Source: Flavobacterium jejuense
GTDB lineage: Bacteria > Bacteroidota > Bacteroidia > Flavobacteriales > Flavobacteriaceae
DNA: 64,000 nt
Assembly: GCF_006491595.2 (NCBI RefSeq)
Contig: NZ_VEVQ02000007.1
Location: forward strand, 186,001-250,000
Direction: 5' to 3'
In this document: in pieces, positions 61,889 to 64,000 of the stretch
How the letters are laid out: each line of letters starts with the position of its first letter
Numbering within the stretch: the first letter of the stretch is position 1
Notes under the pieces: generated by a model
Seen by the model: only the letters and a program-made list of their open reading frames with translations
What the model was told of the DNA's origin: nothing
Database searches by the model: none
Translations under genes and position numbers: made by a program

Positions 61889-62116
61889 AGGCTATCCAAG
61901 CCATAAAATAGGCTGATAAAGCGTGAAAAATGCCATTCAAGTAGTAAAGTATACCGTTCAAGTATGAAAAACACAATCCAAGTAGTAAAGTAAGCTATTC
62001 AAGTATGAAAAATACAATCCAAGTATATTACTAGACCATCAAAGCGTGAAAAATACAATCCAAGTAACAAAGTAAGCCATTCAAGTAGCAAAGTAGACTA
62101 TTCAAGTATGAAAAAT
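61889..62116 (+). repeat. Tandem array of about eleven imperfect 20-21 bp units
   Basis: Units share a CCATTCAAGTA-like head and end either in AAAGTA or in GTGAAAAA/ATGAAAAA, for example CATTCAAGTAGTAAAGTA (61933-61950) and TATTCAAGTATGAAAAA. They run head to tail without spacers. The array is non-coding as far as I can see. Confidence 0.8.
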
Positions 62117-62156
62117 ACTCAATCGGGAGTAGTCATTAGATTGTGTAAACTCCCAT

Positions 62157-62335
62157 CTGGTGCTCGTTTACAACGAGTACCTACTTCTTATTTAATTTAA
62201 AACGTAGCGTTTGAAACGCGGCTTACTAAGAAAAATAATCATTATATTAGAGAGTTTTTTGTTAATTACCCGCGTTACAAACGCTATACTTTTCCTGTTA
62301 TAGTAAAGTAGGTACTCGTTGTAAACGAGCACCAG
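62157..62335. repeat. Element with 30-bp perfect terminal inverted repeats (MITE or REP-like)
   Basis: The left arm 62157-62186 starts CTGGTGCTCGTTTACAACGA; the right arm 62306-62335 is its exact reverse complement, ending ACGAGCACCAG. Inside, AACGTAGCGTTTGAAACGCG (62201-62220) mirrors CGCGTTACAAACGCTAT (62271-62287) imperfectly. Each arm also contains its own small palindrome CTCGTTTACAACGAG. No ORF is inside; no target-site duplication was identified. Confidence 0.75.
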
Positions 62336-62501
62336 TTTGATGATTATTTTGATGAATTAGCATTGGTTTACCACCAAGAATGGATCATGGATGTCTTTAA
62401 AATAATAAAGTTTATTTTATATTTGCCTTGCCTTTCTTTGTCTAGACACAAACATGCTTTTTAGAATCAAACTGTTTAGATTAAGTTTAATATAACTTTA
62501 A

Positions 62502-63023
62502 ATGAAACTAGAACTTTTATTCGATGAGTCGGTTTATAGAAGACAAATGGAATTGCTTTACAAATTGGCATACGAGAGACAAACTACCTATTTTAAAAAC
62601 TCGCATTTTGTAGGTTTTGCATTGCTTTTTCTAGGTGTTTTGGCTGTTGTTGGAAAGGCAAATATTGGGTATTCATTTATGTTCTTTGGTATGTTTGTTT
62701 TGGTACCTTATTACTATTTCTATTTCAAACAAAATAGGATTAAAAGGAAATTTGAAGAGGAGAGGTTAGCGATAATTTCATTATATAAAGAAAATCCAAA
62801 AGTAACATATAAATTTAATGATGTGGACTTTAAATATTCAGATTATACATCAAATCTTATTTTTAGCTGGGATGAGTTATTGACTTTTATTGAACTAGAA
62901 GAAAATATTTTCTTTTTCACAAAGAATTCTGAACCTTTTATATTTGGTAAGGCAGAACTTGGAGAGACAAATTATAATAAACTACTAAAGCTACTTGAAT
63001 CAAAATTGAAAACTGTTAACTAA
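62502..63023 (+). CDS. YcxB-like family membrane protein
   Basis: 173 residues. Two adjacent membrane helices (about 38-53 and 57-75) are followed by a cytoplasmic domain with TYKFNDVDFKYSDYTSNLIF, FSWDELLTFIELEENIFFFT and PFIFGKAELGE, matching the YcxB-like C-terminal pattern (a Trp-x-x-Leu/Ile core and a final Pro-Lys-like turn). Function unknown. It stands alone between the repeat region and the rhomboid-type gene. Confidence 0.75.
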   Translation: MKLELLFDESVYRRQMELLYKLAYERQTTYFKNSHFVGFALLFLGVLAVVGKANIGYSFMFFGMFVLVPYYYFYFKQNRIKRKFEEERLAIISLYKENPKVTYKFNDVDFKYSDYTSNLIFSWDELLTFIELEENIFFFTKNSEPFIFGKAELGETNYNKLLKLLESKLKTVN

Positions 63024-63137
63024 CTTTTATAATGCCTTTTTTAATTCAAGTCAAGTGTTTGGATAAGTATAGTTTACTAGTGTGTACATCATTAAAACAA
63101 ATTGTTTTGTACAAATAAAAATTAAACAAAAAGTTAT

Positions 63138-64000
63138 TTGGAAACATATATTAAAAAACTGAAACATATCTTACCAACATTTTTGTTGGTAACATTAGGC
63201 ACAGTAATAGGTCTTGCCTTTATGAGGTGGTTACTTACTATACAATTTTCAATTATTGAAGTAAAAGAGGAAGTTTGGGTACTTTGGCTTCCAATAATTT
63301 TTCCTTGGATACCAATTACACTTTGGCTTCGACAAAGATTTAGAGTTTTAACTTTTAAAAAAGACAATGATAGTGGGCGGTTTTTCTTTCAAATGCTTTC
63401 ATGGGTTGTCATAATGATTATGCTCTTTCTTTCTCAAAATTATTTAACTACAGCAACAGGGAAACTTAAAGTTTTATCAACTATTACTGACATTAATAAA
63501 ACAGAAAAAGTTCGTTATTATAAATTAACAAATTTTGAAGTAGCACCTTATTTTGGGAGCTCCTATACTGATTTTAGAAGAAGTGGAAAACATAATCAAT
63601 ATCTAAACTTTAATATTTATTTTACCGTTCCTATTTTTAAAGATACATTAGAAATAAATACAGACGTTCCAAAATATTGGTATGGTGTACAATTTAAAAA
63701 ACAAATTAGCAATAAAATTGCTAACGAAGAGAAAGAGCAGAAATATGAAGTTTTCTACAAAGAGTGTGTTGATAAAATGAATGTCTATGACTTTCATTCA
63801 TTAGAATATTTTGAAAGAAAACCAACATCTGATGACAAAGAATGCTTTTTGAAAGCTATTGAAGTAAAAACAAAGCAAATCGTAAATAATGATTTTATTG
63901 TTTTAGAACCTATTCAAGAAAAATTTGAAGATAGAAATGAGAATAAATTAGCTAGGATTTTTGGTTCATTTGGAATAGGACTTGGTGTTTTACTATTTTC
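63138..64000 (+). CDS. Rhomboid-family-like membrane protein, N-terminal part (runs off the window)
   Basis: The frame is open from a stop at 63123 to the window end, 287 codons. No ATG occurs before 63222, so the TTG at 63138 (LETYIKKLKHILPTFLLVTL) is the likely start. Hydrophobic segments lie at about 12-32, 47-65 and 84-104. A soluble stretch with VRYYKLTNFEVAPYFGSSYT and FEDRNENKLARIFGSFGIGL follows, and a further helix begins at the edge. I recall this N-terminal part preceding a rhomboid intramembrane protease domain in Flavobacteriaceae; that domain, if present, lies beyond the window. Confidence 0.7.
   Translation, partial: METYIKKLKHILPTFLLVTLGTVIGLAFMRWLLTIQFSIIEVKEEVWVLWLPIIFPWIPITLWLRQRFRVLTFKKDNDSGRFFFQMLSWVVIMIMLFLSQNYLTTATGKLKVLSTITDINKTEKVRYYKLTNFEVAPYFGSSYTDFRRSGKHNQYLNFNIYFTVPIFKDTLEINTDVPKYWYGVQFKKQISNKIANEEKEQKYEVFYKECVDKMNVYDFHSLEYFERKPTSDDKECFLKAIEVKTKQIVNNDFIVLEPIQEKFEDRNENKLARIFGSFGIGLGVLLF

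Larger units (their letters stand above)
61588..62501. other. Repeat-rich gene-free region
   Basis: No intact gene in 914 bases. It contains a minisatellite-like array (61889-62116), an element with 30-bp perfect inverted repeats (62157-62335) and a stop-free stretch of 45 codons (62327-62461). Bases 61588-61888 have no clear feature; their base composition is less AT-rich than the rest of the gap. A -7-like TATATTTG lies at 62418-62425. Confidence 0.65.

Noticed and set aside
61889..62116. Tandem repeats considered as a CRISPR array
   Set aside because: The units are contiguous and imperfect with no unique spacers of regular length, and no cas genes are in the window.

Overview
The window is an AT-rich chromosomal segment of a member of the Bacteroidota, almost certainly a Flavobacteriaceae bacterium close to Flavobacterium. 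The evidence is the gldK-gldL-gldM-gldN type IX secretion/gliding cluster, an XrtF exosortase with its partner protein, a 287-residue primary sigma factor, an FtsZ with a long C-terminal extension, and many promoters with the Bacteroidetes -7 element TAnnTTTG. No plasmid, phage or complete insertion sequence was seen.

Layout. 1-12.4 kb: division and cell wall cluster (end of the ftsI-type transpeptidase gene, murE, mraY, murD, ftsW, murG, murC, ftsQ, ftsA, ftsZ), one long co-directional operon, then yqeY and tRNA-Arg(TCG). 13.1-23.7 kb: an accessory region next to the tRNA. It has gene remnants at both ends and a 19-bp direct repeat near each end. Inside are a small lipoprotein gene, a TPR histidine kinase and its response regulator, an operon of small proteins (17.8-19.35 kb), a free-standing HsdR-N-like nuclease gene, and secreted proteins including a DNase I-like nuclease. 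The small-protein operon and the nuclease gene share a nearly identical 45-bp promoter/operator carrying the inverted repeat TTACGGtttcCCGTAA. This is the best candidate here for an undescribed regulon. 23.7-33 kb: mixed genes (LytTR two-component pair divergent from an ExbB-like membrane protein, MtfA-like peptidase, CBS protein, rpe, lipoprotein, rpoD, HTH regulator, small envelope proteins).

33-49.4 kb: pnp-rpsO, a GAF protein of the free-methionine-sulfoxide reductase family, the exosortase F pair, an ATP-cone/Mrr nuclease overlapping a beta-CASP RNase gene, a copper-type module (HYC_CC_PP protein, TonB-dependent receptor, HMA protein), groES-groEL, and the miaB / sigma-54 activator / lptE / TPR-like / secG group. 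49.6-58.1 kb: topA, a degenerate arginase-family protein and gldKLMN. 58.1-64 kb: FAD oxidoreductase, DUF983 protein, ABC-F ATPase, a 900-bp repeat-rich gap (minisatellite of about 11 units plus an element with 30-bp perfect inverted repeats), a YcxB-like protein, and the 5' part of a rhomboid-type gene running off the window.

Starts were moved from the longest frame where a TTG or upstream start looked wrong (yqeY, topA, XrtF, GAF protein, DUF983, lipoproteins). Five genes were found by direct reading rather than as long frames: three small ORFs at 17.8-19.35 kb, the rhomboid gene and an NTF2-like remnant. All functions are read from sequence motifs and family knowledge; no searches were run.
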